Origin: Pelecanus crispus | Taxonomy: Eukaryota > Chordata > Aves > Pelecaniformes > Pelecanidae | Length of the DNA: 64,000 nucleotides | Assembly (NCBI RefSeq): GCF_030463565.1 | Contig: NC_134652.1 | Coordinates: 20,499,397 to 20,563,396 of the forward strand | Direction: 5' to 3' | Shown: positions 35,601 through 46,866 of the stretch, piece by piece | Layout of the letters: each line of letters starts with the position of its first letter | How positions within the stretch are numbered: position 1 is the stretch's first letter | Translations under genes and position numbers: made by a program | The notes under the pieces: generated by a model | Seen by the model: only the letters and a program-made list of their open reading frames with translations | Told to the model about the DNA's origin: nothing | The model's database searches: none

Positions 35601-38600
35601 CTAGATGGTTAGTTTGTTTTGCCATGAGGGTCTTTAAATACTCTTGTGAGAGGAAAAGAAAGAAAAGGTCTGGAGCTGTGACAATATATGATTTTCCCAC
35701 ATTTCCTTCTCTTTTTTTCTGGGTTGTTTGCACTAATGAACTGGCAGTTGCTCATTTCTAATCAATGTCTGTTCATTGATCTTACACATAAAGCATAAAC
35801 ATCAGGAACTTTCAGCTGATGCAAAAAGAAAGTTAGTTGCATTCAGAGGCCATGAAGTGAGTTCATGCTAAAGTCTGGCGCTAAAAGAATATAAGTTATT
35901 CACATTTATTCTTTCCTAATTTTCAGTCTCTGGCATTATGTTTTTAAACAGTAATGTGGCCAGCTATAGCCACTCATGAACTATGCTTTAAACTCTAAGA
36001 TTGCCATTAAGTCAGATGACTTAGTAATGTTGAGGTACTTTTTCCGTCTCTTCTGTTACTTGAAATTATGTATTATATGTGCTGCTTTATCTTTTTAGTT
36101 TTTCCTTCCTGTTCACAAGGAAAATAATTGCATGTCTTAATACAAAAGATGAAATTAATGAAGATTCTGTTGTTGAGAATTCAAGAAAAATACCCAGTTC
36201 CAGTACCTAAAGTACACAGTAAATAACCACTTTTACATCTCTAATTATTTAAAAAGATGAACTATATTTGGATCTGCTATTATGTTTCTTTGCTTATTGA
36301 GGGTAACAAAAGCTGGTTTTAGAAAAGTTTTGCATATTTTCCAAATCTCAACTCAGAAGGCACTTCTACATTTGCTAGCTCTCCAGAAACAAGAAAACCA
36401 ACTGAATCAATGGGGAGACCCACCTACTGATCAGGTAGGAACATGAATGTTTGTGAACCGTGAGTATCCTGACATTACCTGATGTTGTGCCTTCAGAGTG
36501 ACCAACATAGTATACATCCTTCTGTCCAGTTTTATTCATGATGAAGTACAGCTCTGCTGGAATATCGTATTTACCCATTTCATCAAAGCTACAAGGGAGA
36601 AACACAAAAAGCTAGCAGACAATTCGGCTACCACAGTGTGAGTTACTGAATGTCAGTTTTGTTCATTGCACCAAGCAGGACCCATTAAAAGATGAGGTTG
36701 CCCACTTTGTCTGCCTTCTTGCTTGAGCTGGGGAAGGTGGTAGAGGGACACAGCTACACTGCCAGGCTGCCTGATGCCTTGGGCTCTCTGTGGAGGAGGT
36801 GCCAGTTTCGCCTGCCAGCTGCAGCCCTTGGGGAACTGAATTTAATCAGTGTTTTCACTAGCATGGGTTACAAACACATTTCTCTTGGTTGAATTAAGTG
36901 TGAGACAGCAGAGATTTCTAGACAAGGCTGCTCAGCCTGTTCCAGCTGAGGTACTTGCTCTCCCTCTCAGAGTACTGTCTCCCTTTTCCTCAGCATCCCA
37001 TTTTATTTCCCACTGTCTGAAATCTCTTCCCCAGCCAGTGCTCCCAAATCAGACTAGTAGTGAGCATCCTTCTTCATCTTGTTCTTTACTCTCCTGTTCT
37101 GATGCTCGTTTAGGTAAAAATCATCAGGCTGAAGTTATCTGGTCCCCTTGGAGTTCCTGTCTTGAGTAATTCTCCTTCTACAGAGTACCTGAACTGCCAG
37201 AATGCTTTCTGGCTGGGATTAAGGGTCTTGTGTTTTAAAGACCAAGTGTTCCCTCGGCTGTTTCCCATCCAGACATCATAGCCAGCATCTGCGAGGAGGA
37301 AGCCCAAGCTGTTGTTGGGCAGGTTAGAAATCCAGTGGGTAGCATCTCCTAGAAAAGCATGCTGTAGGAAGACTACAGGCTTTTTCCCTGGAAAACATGA
37401 AAGTATTCTTATATTGGAGCAGTTGTTAATGTGTATTTAAGATTGGGGTGCAGAGTTTAGTTTGTGAGAGGTTTTAAATCTTTCCTTCTTCAGGAAGTTC
37501 CCAGGAGAACTATGCACAGATATTGGTCTGAGAGACCTGAATAATTTGTTCCATGCAAGCAGGGACTGTTTCATGACATTTCATAACCATTTCATGACAG
37601 GACTGGCAAATGAGGAGGCCTGTCCCCACCTCCTCTTGCACTGGAAAGCCAACTTACAGGTCCCTGTATTGAAACCATCTACCCACAGTTGAAAACTGCT
37701 GAAGACATAACAGTGTATGGAAGACAAAGAATAATTCCAAAGAAGCATATCTACCCTTAGGTCTATTCCGTAACCATCTGAGCAGGGTTGAGAAGCCCCT
37801 GATCTAACTTTGGTTAACCTTACTTTGAGAGTGAGCCTGGTCCAGATGATCTCCAAAGGAGGAGGCATCAAAAATAAATTATTCTATAATTCTAATAAAG
37901 AGTAATAAACAACGTAGCAGTATCCAGGGTACCTTGAATTCCAGGTAGAAATTTTTATTCCATTCAGATAAAATGCATTTGCTTTTCATTGATGACCTGA
38001 TTTCTTATCACCTTCCTTCAGAATATCTCTGCCTTTCAGAAGGCTGGGAATTAATATTCATATGCCTAACCTGAGAGGCTTTCTTGTCAGGCTTCTATTT
38101 TAAATGTATGTTACTTAGGGTGTTAATGCAAAACCTCCCCAAATCCAGTCTACCAAACCCTCCCCCAGCCCACATGAGGGAAAAAAACTGGGATATGACA
38201 AAATTATTAGAGAAGTCTGAAATAAGGACAGAGACACTGAATGTGTGGACTTCAGATGGATTCAGAATTCAGGCCACATTCCTGACTAGGTGCTCTTGCT
38301 GAGATGGAAAGGTGTGGAACATGCCATTGCATGTGCAAAGGGAAAAGATGGGTGACCCATGTAAGAGTAGGCTCTCAGACCTTCCTTACGTCCTATAAGA
38401 GTGTCACACCTGTATTTTGGCTGTTCCTCCCAGCAGGAATTCTGAAAACACCAAGAATATATCCATCCTCTGTGGTAACTTCATATTCCTCGCTGGGGTA
38501 TCCATGATATCTGATAATTTCACCCTGTGGGAAGCCAAAGGAGAGCTTGCTAACATGCAAGTTGTCTTGTTTTGGAGGGCAACCAAGCTGAGCAGTGTGC

Positions 38601-40000
38601 ATGTCGGTTGTTCTGTGTTGGCAGTGCAAGGGCCCTGGCCGCAGGGACCATGGCTGAGAATAAATATTGCAGGTCTTGTAAAAAGATGCCTCAAAGTCTT
38701 CTTCAGACCTGCTTAGGTGGTAGCTGTCTGGCATTTGACCCCATATTATGGGACAAAGCAAAACTGTACTGAGTGACTATCCTTTTGGGAGATAATTTGT
38801 CATGTTTTGCAAGACTGAGACAGATCATACCTTTCTACAGATTAAATACAGAGCAGTAGCTGCATAAGACAATGCCAAAAGCTGTGGGGTTTTGTTGCCA
38901 AAGTGTGATTAGACAAGCCATGGAGGCAAGGCAAACAAGGGTGGAGCTCTTGTCACTAAAGAACTCATGAGACCACCTACACCTAATTTTGCATGTACGG
39001 TGAGGAAATCTTTGGTGATTCAGAGCAACGGGTGTTGGATTACTTTGCGTTATGAGAATCTCCTCTTTGAAGAAAGGGTTCAACCTCCCTTGCCACTGTA
39101 CTGAGCAAACAGGTTGTTACAGAAGGGGAGGACTTTGCTTCCCTTAAGACTAGAAACTAGCCTTTGCTTCCACTGCAAAGGAATTCTCTCTGGCAGCTCG
39201 GACTGTTTGGATAAGAGCATCAAGGTTTCTTCTAGGCTCATGCTTCCTATCATACTGCTGGAGGGATCTTTGTCCTTTGCTAGGATTGCACTCTTCCCTT
39301 CTTTGTGTGGTAGCCTGAAATACCAATATGTGTTGAGAAAGGTGACTGCAAACAAGTGTCGTGAGGCATGGCCCAGCCTCATGTTCATCATGTATCATAT
39401 CATATCATATCATCTTTTGGGGTTCACCCTAAATGCAGGCAGTGAAAGTCTGTTGTTCAGTTTGATACGGACTGGAGCATGTAGTCTCTGCTCTGGCCAC
39501 AGTCTAGGGCTGAGTCCTGTTTCTGGGGTCAAAATTCAGTAGCCTGGATCTCCAGTACCCCTCAGGAGGTTCTGGGGAGTTGCCTGGCCTTGGAGCCAAA
39601 AGTAGCAGCTGGCAATCTCCATTGCAGTGCTATGTGTCTGTCCTCATGCAATGTGCAAGAGTCACATCTGTCCCTGGCACATTCAGAGCTGGCCCTCGTT
39701 GCACTGGTGACTCTAATGCAGTGGGTTTGGAAAAGGCAGGATGGGAAAATGGCAAATGTAGAAAGGGCACTTCTTAGCCTCCTGAGAGAGACTGTTAGTG
39801 ATGGGACAGTGGTAGTGGTACTTGAAGAGATGCTTAGAATGAAAAGGAGAGAAGGCGACCCAACTTACAACGTTCATAAAGCATTCAGGGTTCCGAGTCT
39901 TCCTGTACTGGCTTTTGTCTGAATTCAGGGTGGAGGCTGTTGTCAGTCCTGCTGAAAAGGCAATTCCCTGGGAGCAGAGCAGCATGAGGAGCCACCACAT
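29645..40000 (-). CDS. Acid (gastric/lysosomal-type) lipase, intact right-hand duplicate
   Basis: Nine coding exons join in phase to 402 residues: 39869-40000, 38410-38524, 37189-37387, 36479-36588, 35001-35137, 34280-34420, 32745-32816, 30858-30926 and 29645-29878. Exon 1 gives a signal peptide ([18 protein letters not shown]) and the family motif NPECFMNV. Exon 2 has [17 protein letters not shown]. Exon 3 has [12 protein letters not shown] and [12 protein letters not shown]. The nucleophile motif is GHSEG, the Asp lies in AGRD, and the His 29 residues later in [10 protein letters not shown], so the triad is complete. Oddities are QHAF where the family has QHGL, and Glu for Gln after the nucleophile. 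The start codon has A at -3 and lies 7 bases after an acceptor-like CACAG, so an upstream 5' exon is likely. Related to mammalian LIPM/LIPK/LIPN; exact orthology cannot be settled by eye. Confidence 0.92.
29655..30195. repeat. Near-identical tract A, right copy
   Basis: Partner of 2,937-3,470; includes exon 9 of the intact lipase. Confidence 0.8.
30503..31372. repeat. Near-identical tract B, right copy
   Basis: Partner of 4,229-5,105; includes exon 8 of the intact lipase and its acceptor hairpin at 30,920-30,948. Confidence 0.85.
32250..32960. repeat. Near-identical tract C, right copy
   Basis: Partner of 5,558-6,268; includes exon 7 of the intact lipase. Confidence 0.82.
36585..36885. repeat. 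Tract D, shared with 9,350-9,650
   Basis: Intron 3 DNA beside exon 4 is roughly 93% alike by eye between the two lipase copies, intermediate between the near-identical tracts and the roughly 80% background. Confidence 0.6.
38263..38560. repeat. Tract E (exon 2), shared with 10,430-10,730
   Basis: Exon 2 and about 150 bp of intron 2 are about 95% alike in the two lipase copies. Beyond 38,560 and 10,730 the match falls off quickly. The left copy has the exon 2 frame-shifting deletion. Confidence 0.65.
39388..39415 (+). repeat. (ATCAT)n short tandem repeat
   Basis: About four to five units of ATCAT in lipase intron 1. It may be polymorphic. Confidence 0.8.
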
Positions 40001-43000
40001 CTTGGGACTGTGTGAAAGAGCACATGCAGGGGTGTTTGCGTTAGGAAAAGAATGCTGTGGAATTCCACAGGAAAACCCAAGTGGGGAGTCTCCAGAAGGT
40101 TGCCCAAAATCTGTTCCCCAAGGGGCTGCCGGAATAAGTACCTGTGTGAGGAGGGCCTGTCCACAGCTTGCGCTGTGTAACAGGGAGGGTTGCAGAACAG
40201 GTGAGGAAAACACTTGGGGATACCATACAAGAATATACCTGAGCACTCTGCAGATGACAAGGGAGCTGTGGGCTAGGAAGGGCCAGCTCTTGGCATGAGT
40301 CTAGCAGAAGCTTGACAAAGAAGCATGAGTACCTGAGATGACCATCATCTAGCTTGTCTACCTTTACCTGCCTCCACTTCTCTGCCAGCAGGAGAGGTGA
40401 AAGGAGAAGAAAGGACTGTTTGTTTCCTGTCTCCTCAGGAATGAGGTGAGAGAGGTTTGGGATGGACTCTCTTTCCACCTGCCCTCTTCTCCTTTGGGCT
40501 CAAATGCTATTCTTGGTGCTGGTCAGTGGTGTGCTGGGGTGAGGGATCAGTCAAAGAGGCTCATGAAGTGTTGTGCAGGGGCCAGGAGTGATTCAGGGAC
40601 TCTGAGAGGAGATGTAACGCGCTTAGCAGAACATGCATGCACCAGATCAGTGCCAGTCTGCACTTTCACCATGAGGTGATGTGCCCCAGACCAGGTTCAA
40701 GTTCTGTTTGAAATTAGTTCCTCTGAGAATATGAAGCAAACAAGTTGACCGTGTGTGGCTTCCTAGAAGCCCCATGTGTCAGTTCCCAGTCAGCCTTGCC
40801 TTTCAGACCGAAACTGAGCCATCTAGGTCTCCATTTACCATCCCCTTGGGCTTCTTCACCAGCCCCTTGCTGCACACTTCTTCCAAAAACCTGCTCTGCT
40901 ATCCCCAGATAATTGCATTTTCCTACTGCTACTTCTGAGCCCAAAGTTTCTGCCTCTCAAAATTGATGGCTGCCACCTGCCAAGAAACCATGGAATGATT
41001 TGGTTTTAGAGCAGTGAACAATGGATTCTGAGACTGCCATCATGTTGCCAAGGGCCTGTCTCCTGTATCTTTTAGAAATGGCTGTCCATATTGCAAATCT
41101 TGTCTTGGTCATGGGGAGGTGAGACCTTGCCCTGAGACCTTTGGGTTGACTGATGGTACCAGATTAGCTTTTCTGAATAGAAATTGCAGAGTGCAGTCTA
41201 TCTAGCACCAGTTTATGCCAACTCCACCTACAATAGATATATTTCCAAGTTTTAGTCTTCATTTTCCAGAACCCAGTCAATGAGTGCAGGAACACTGCTC
41301 TCTGTGAGCTTCCCAGACTTTTTTTTCAACATGCAAATTTTGACTCAAATGCTCCCTACAAAAAGGGAAGAGCAGGTTCTGAGTCCCAGAAAGTTACTTG
41401 GGAGTGGGACTGTGAGTTAAAACTGTTTGGAGAGCATGAGAAGTGCTGACATGTTCAGTGCTCCTTGCCTATAAGAGAGTTTCAAGTAGGTAGGATAATG
41501 ATTTTTCTTTCCAATCTGAAGAACTGTGCAAAAAGGATTCATCCATGAAGCTCAGGACTGTGCTTAAACATTCTGGAAAAGCCCTTATACATCTAATTGT
41601 TGTATGCTGTGCCTGCACATGTGAAGAGAGGATGAGGGCTGTGAAAAGAAAAGTAGCAGCCATCCTGTATGTGGATAAAGACCATAAAGATCAGGCCGGC
41701 TGCCTAAATGTTCAACAGTAGGATCCATGGGACAAAAGGGACACATAATGCAATGTAAGACTTCAGCTCATCAAGGCGTCTTGTAAGATTACCTCACCAG
41801 TAATGACTGGGGACATTACTGCTTTTGTAAGCTTGGTTTCCTCAGAAGAAGAGGACATGCTTCTGTGACCGCAGTGTGTTTATGTTCATTCACCTTTCTG
41901 TCCATCCTGTAATTAACTTTTGATGTCATTGGTAAATATCTGCCAAGTTCAGCACTGAGATACAAGCCTGTAAGGTAATGGGGTTCGCAGGAGCTCCTGA
42001 GGACTCTTTGCTGGGGAGGACTATTCAGTGGGGTTAGTGCCTTGCTGGGGGAAAGGCAGGCCAAAGGCAGCTGTTGTATGTTCTGCAACCAGCTGAGCAG
42101 TCAGCAAGAGTGAGCTAGCCAACTAGGCAGTGTCTGTGTAGCTTCAAAGCAGCCACAGCATGCATGGCTGGGCATCATGGTTTGTGAGAGAATTTTGTTC
42201 TTCTGCTTGTGTTATAGTTTGCATTAGGAAGTTAAGCAGACTCAGGAAACAAGTCTTTCTGAAACCAGGCATTGACAGGTCCACTAGGTGTGGAGAATCC
42301 AATTTCAGTCACACGTTTCTGGAGTCTGCTTCTAGCATAAGACATCTGCTATGATGAGACATGCTGTTCTACAAAGTTTATTTGGACTTGGAAATGGAGC
42401 TACAGATAAGAGAAAATAAGAGAGTATTCCCTGGCAAGTAATGGGGAAGATGAGCGGTGTTTGTGGGAGTGAGGGAGGTTTAACCAAGAGATTTTTACAC
42501 TCTCTAAATCTACCTACAGGAGAAGGAGTTTTGACTTTTTCCGATCTTCTATTTAACCTTTAAATTTGACTGAACAAATTTAAAGAATTCAAACCTCATG
42601 AGTCATCAGACAGCTGGAATGAAGCAGCATTTGGAAACACCCAGAACTTTAAACTTGGCATCAAAACACACTCTATTCAATTCTCTTTCTTAATTTTTGT
42701 TGTCAAAACAGGAAGCCTCGCAACTACATACTCAGTCAGCACCACACTCTTTTTTGCTTTCTGCTGTTTTACTCTGTTCTAATGGGAGTAAAATATGTCT
42801 CCCTCTCCCTGCACAGGGAATTTCATTTGAGAAGAAGAAGTTCTGCTAATGGCTCAGCTTGTTGTCAAATCACTACCAGGACTAGTTGAGGCAATGCACA
42901 GGCTAAGTTATTCCTCTTGTTACGGCAAATTTTCTCTGCACTTGATGGTCACCTGGCTTAGCTGACATGGCTCATGGACTTTTAAATTTGCCTTTTAAAT

Positions 43001-43500
43001 GAGATACAGCAGGGTAAGTAATATCAATCTTGGCAGGCCACTGCTCCCTTAAGCTTCAGGAATAAAGACAGTTAAGAGACATGAACAGACATTTTTACCT
43101 AGTGAGATGAAGTCATAAGGAAATACTGGGCATGGTAAACTGTCATAAAACTACATACTTAGAAGAAAAAAAGGTCAGAGAGAGAAACGCCCTTGAAAGA
43201 TCTTTAGGTAATTTTAAGATTTAGTGAAACTAAGATACAAGCCCTTCAGAAATTCATCCATCTATCCTTGTGTTTTAAGCAGCCTAAAATTTATTTAACA
43301 TAAGCTGTAAGGCATGAACACACCAACCAGAGAAGCAGCTGTGACTAAACGCATATCAGAATCTGCTGCCTTACTCACTTACAAAAGATACATGTGCATC
43401 ACACTACAAGAGCAGGAGGTCCAGTTTACACACACTGTTGCAATACTGGGACTTTCATTCCCTTGTTTTCAGACTGAAGAAAACAAGTAGAGGAAAATGA
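40001..43500. other. 5' flank of the intact lipase, absent from the left copy
   Basis: The 5' untranslated exon(s) and promoter of the lipase should lie here, but no TATA box or clear exon was seen. The left copy of the duplication has nothing corresponding to about 39-43.5 kb, including exon 1, so a deletion of about 4 kb there is the simple reading. A frame at 41,469-41,663 (-) begins with a signal-peptide-like MAATFLFTALILSS, but it is short and unsupported. Confidence 0.5.
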
Positions 43501-43706
43501 AGTAGTTGCTCTTTTTCTTCTTTTTGTGCAGGTCAAAATTCTTTGTCTTCTAACTTGAGCAAACAAGCAGTTTGTGCATAGCAATAGGCTTACAGATCAG
43601 AGAGGCAGAAAGCTGTCTATTCTTACAAACAACTGCACAAAAACATCTTTATGGAGACAGGCAACAGAGAAAAAGACCATGAACGCAATATGTACAAGCA
43701 CCTTAC

Positions 43707-43787
43707 CTCTGCTTTGACTGCCTTGCTTGTGTCTTCTGCTGCAGTTCCTGGTCTGTCTCCACTAGCAGACTGATTCACTGGCAGAAA
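43707..43787 (-). pseudogene. Unidentified exon-like segment U2 (right copy)
   Basis: About 90% like 11,896-11,977 and keeps the GAG|GTAAGG donor, but the acceptor has drifted (GCAAG), so the frame no longer joins as in the left copy. Reads FLPVNQSASGDRPGTAAEDT in the matching frame. Confidence 0.35.
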
Positions 43788-44005
43788 CTTGCACCAATAA
43801 AAGGAAGTCAAAACACAATGAGCGCTTCAGGGTAGCAGCCATGAGTGTCATGAGTTGGCAGCATGTATTGTAGAGCGTGTTTAAGTGCTGATTTGGCAGT
43901 GCTTCAGAAGTGGAGAAATCTTTGTGATGAAAAAGATCTTCTGGTTCACAAACCCAAAATGTACCACAGAGCAGGAGAGCTTAAGAATTACCTACAAATC
44001 AGTGG

Positions 44006-44190
44006 TTAGGATGTTTAGCTGGAACCTGGGTGTTCCAGTTCCCTGAGGCTATGGCAGACCTTGACCTGTACTGTTGCCCAACTGAGGGGCTTCTCTGAAT
44101 GTAATCTTTTAGGATGAAGAGGATGAAGTGTCCAGCTTCTCTCAACATACTCTCTCAAGAATACTGTCTCTGCTATTTCTTTTGATTTGG
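44006..44190 (-). pseudogene. Decayed segment U1 (right copy)
   Basis: Matches the 3' part of 12,182-12,468, but with a stop where the left copy reads KYPNH and further small gaps. The LKKKNCPQ-encoding part was not found. It supports the view that this unknown gene is dead here. Confidence 0.3.
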
Positions 44191-44899
44191 TTTATGTTAA
44201 CTTTAACATTACACATAGACTCCTAAGTCTGTTTTTCAGTGAGCAGCACATCTCATGAAACCCATCTTATTCTACATTAGTCACTCGGAGTTGACATGGC
44301 TTCTGTAGGGACCCTCTAGTGCCAAAGAAGGCTTGAACACTTCATATAACCTTTCTCCCAGTGAGGGAACAAACAAAGGTTCTTGTTTCTCCGAAGCCAT
44401 TTTCATCAACTCTAAAAACAGTATCTTTGGGGATCTTTGCCTCAATGCTGAACTAGTTGTGGTCAGCCTGAGAGCTCAGTCCTCACTGAAATTGGCTCAA
44501 TGACCACGGGCAGAAGGACACATTCTGTGTCCTTAGGTAGCTGGGCTACAAAGTAGAATCCTCCTATGTGAGGACTGGCCTTTTCAGCCAATTAACTTAC
44601 AAGTGTCTTCAGTAGAACTTGTGTTTCGTCGTGGACTGATAAGCATTTAGAAGAACACCAGATGGAAGGGATATGTTCTTGGGAACACCATTGCAAATAA
44701 TACAATGCCTTTGGGTGGTGGGGGAAGGGAAGGAGTGAAGTAAGAACAGGGTGTCAGTGAAACCACAGTAACAGTTCTGCTTTACATACAAAGTAAAGAA
44801 TATTTGTTTGGGATGGTGAAAGAGGTAATTTGCTAATTTGACAGTGAAAAGTGTTATAACTCAGCTGCTCTGATGTCTCTTAGTGACAATAACTTTCAT

Positions 44900-46866
44900 C
44901 AAACCATAAATTAATCACTCAGAAGGGCTTCTTCAACATGACGTCTAGTCCCTCCTTGTGTCCCAAGGTGGGATCAACAGTCCCCATGATGCTTCCAATG
45001 CTGCTTGCCCAAACTCTTTTTACTGATTTTCCAGAAAATTCAACACCCTTCCTCCTGGTCTCCCAGGTTGCAAGATAGCTGCACAGCTGCAATCTCTTTC
45101 CTAGATGAATTTAGGGGATGCTCTGGCTTCTTTAAGGTATATTGCTATTGCACTTCCCATCGTAAGTATTGAAAACCAATAAAGTAGGTCTCAAGTCCTC
45201 ATGCGTTTCCCTTACAAGTGGTCAGTTAGTTGAGGGGCTGACTCTCTGGAGGGTATTTGTCCCCAGGAATTTGTATTGGGTGTAAAGGAATGTCCTTGTC
45301 TGGAGGGGAGCTGTTTTGTTTGGATCAAGCTCTACTTATGTTCATGGAGCACAAGGAAACAGAACAGGTCTCAGCAGTGGGCTCAGGAGATGAAACAGGC
45401 CTCTTGTTTGTCTTGGAAGGGAAAAGGACAGAAGTGGCACCAGCCGTGGTGAATTTGTTTGGCTAATGAACCATTTCACAGAGTGAGACACTGATCCTTT
45501 TGTTCTATAGTGTCACCAGTGAACTGTCTCAGTGTAACAGCTGTACCTAGCCTGGTTAGCATCCCAGACTTGGCCTCTGTTAGCATTTGATTCAAATGGA
45601 GAATGAGGGTGTCACGCTGAAAGGAAACCCCTAAATGCACTGTGTTTCTTTTCACACTGAAGCTAATGGGATTTCATTGTGGAGGGATGATGACCCATAA
45701 TGCTGTAACCTAATAAGCATGGAGGCTACCCTTTAAGTGGGTGTCTTTGTGCAATAACTACTTATTTGAAACAAGACTGGTAGTGTCAGAGTTCTCCCAG
45801 GAAATGAAATAGGATGGAAGTTTCTTCAGGACTGTTTTCAAAGCAGCCCTTCCCACTAATGGGCAAAGTGCTCTAAACACCCATGGGATGGAGATAATGG
45901 TTTCTTCCTAGCGATGTTTGGGTACTTTTCATTTTAGTGCTTAAAGCCCAAAGAGGCTTCTCAGAGCCATGATAAAGGTTAGAACAGCTCAGCTCTCTGG
46001 TAGCCAGTAGCTTCCATGTGAAATAGCAGGAGATGTGAGGTTCCTGCTGGGTTCACAGTCTAACTTTGAACCAAAGTGTCCCATTGAAGTGCTGTCATTG
46101 CCAAGATGAAATCAGCTCCTTTCTACCACCCTGGAGAGTTCATGTACACAGATCCTGAAAGTGTTGTCAGCAGAGATTGAGTCTCTATCTTGGGTGGGGC
46201 CTTGAACCCAATTTCCCATCTTCCAGGTACATGTTTGAACCACGAGACTGGATACTGTTTGCTGCTGGGTCTACCCTTCCTGTGTCCTTTGCTCTTCCTC
46301 ATGAAAAAAGTGAGTGGCCGTGTTTCAAATGAAGACAAACCATCTTCCTTTCACGAGTGAGTTTTTTGTGTGAACCCAGTTTTTACTTTCTGGTCATCGT
46401 CTCACCTAATAATAAAATTAATCAATACCATGACTGCTAGAATTAATCTTGGCTTACACTATGCCTTTCAATAGGACCAATAAACTGAGAAATAATATGA
46501 AGAATGGAAAACATCTTGAGATCACTGACCATATCCAGAGAAAGTCAGTGCTTTCATTACTGTTAGGGTCTAAAGAAGAGGGCAGGCTGCAAGAAAACCG
46601 TGTCTTCTGTTAGCAAAGGAATGGTTACTGCAGAATCTAGGCTGTATCAATTAAAAAGTGATTACTGACCCACAAGGTTGCTAGCAAATATGAAGTGCAC
46701 CATCAGGATGCAAAAGGCATTGCAGTGACACGTGGTGTGAAAATAGCATCAGGAGGAACCCTTTCTCTGACTCCAGCAGAAACCGTCTGATGCAAAAGAA
46801 GGTTTTGGTTGTACCCAGTGAAAGCAAATGTCATTGAATGAGTCAGGTATGGCTACTGGTTGTGGG
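44900..46866. other. Intergenic DNA between the two right-hand lipases
   Basis: No exon, RNA gene or mobile element was recognised. It should contain the LIPM 3' flank; no AATAAA on the minus strand was seen between 46,380 and 46,866, so the LIPM transcript end is not fixed. Confidence 0.5.

Noticed and set aside
41469-41663. Minus-strand frame starting with a signal-like peptide (MAATFLFTALILSS)
   Set aside because: Short, no splice context and no family resemblance; the lipase already has its own signal exon.
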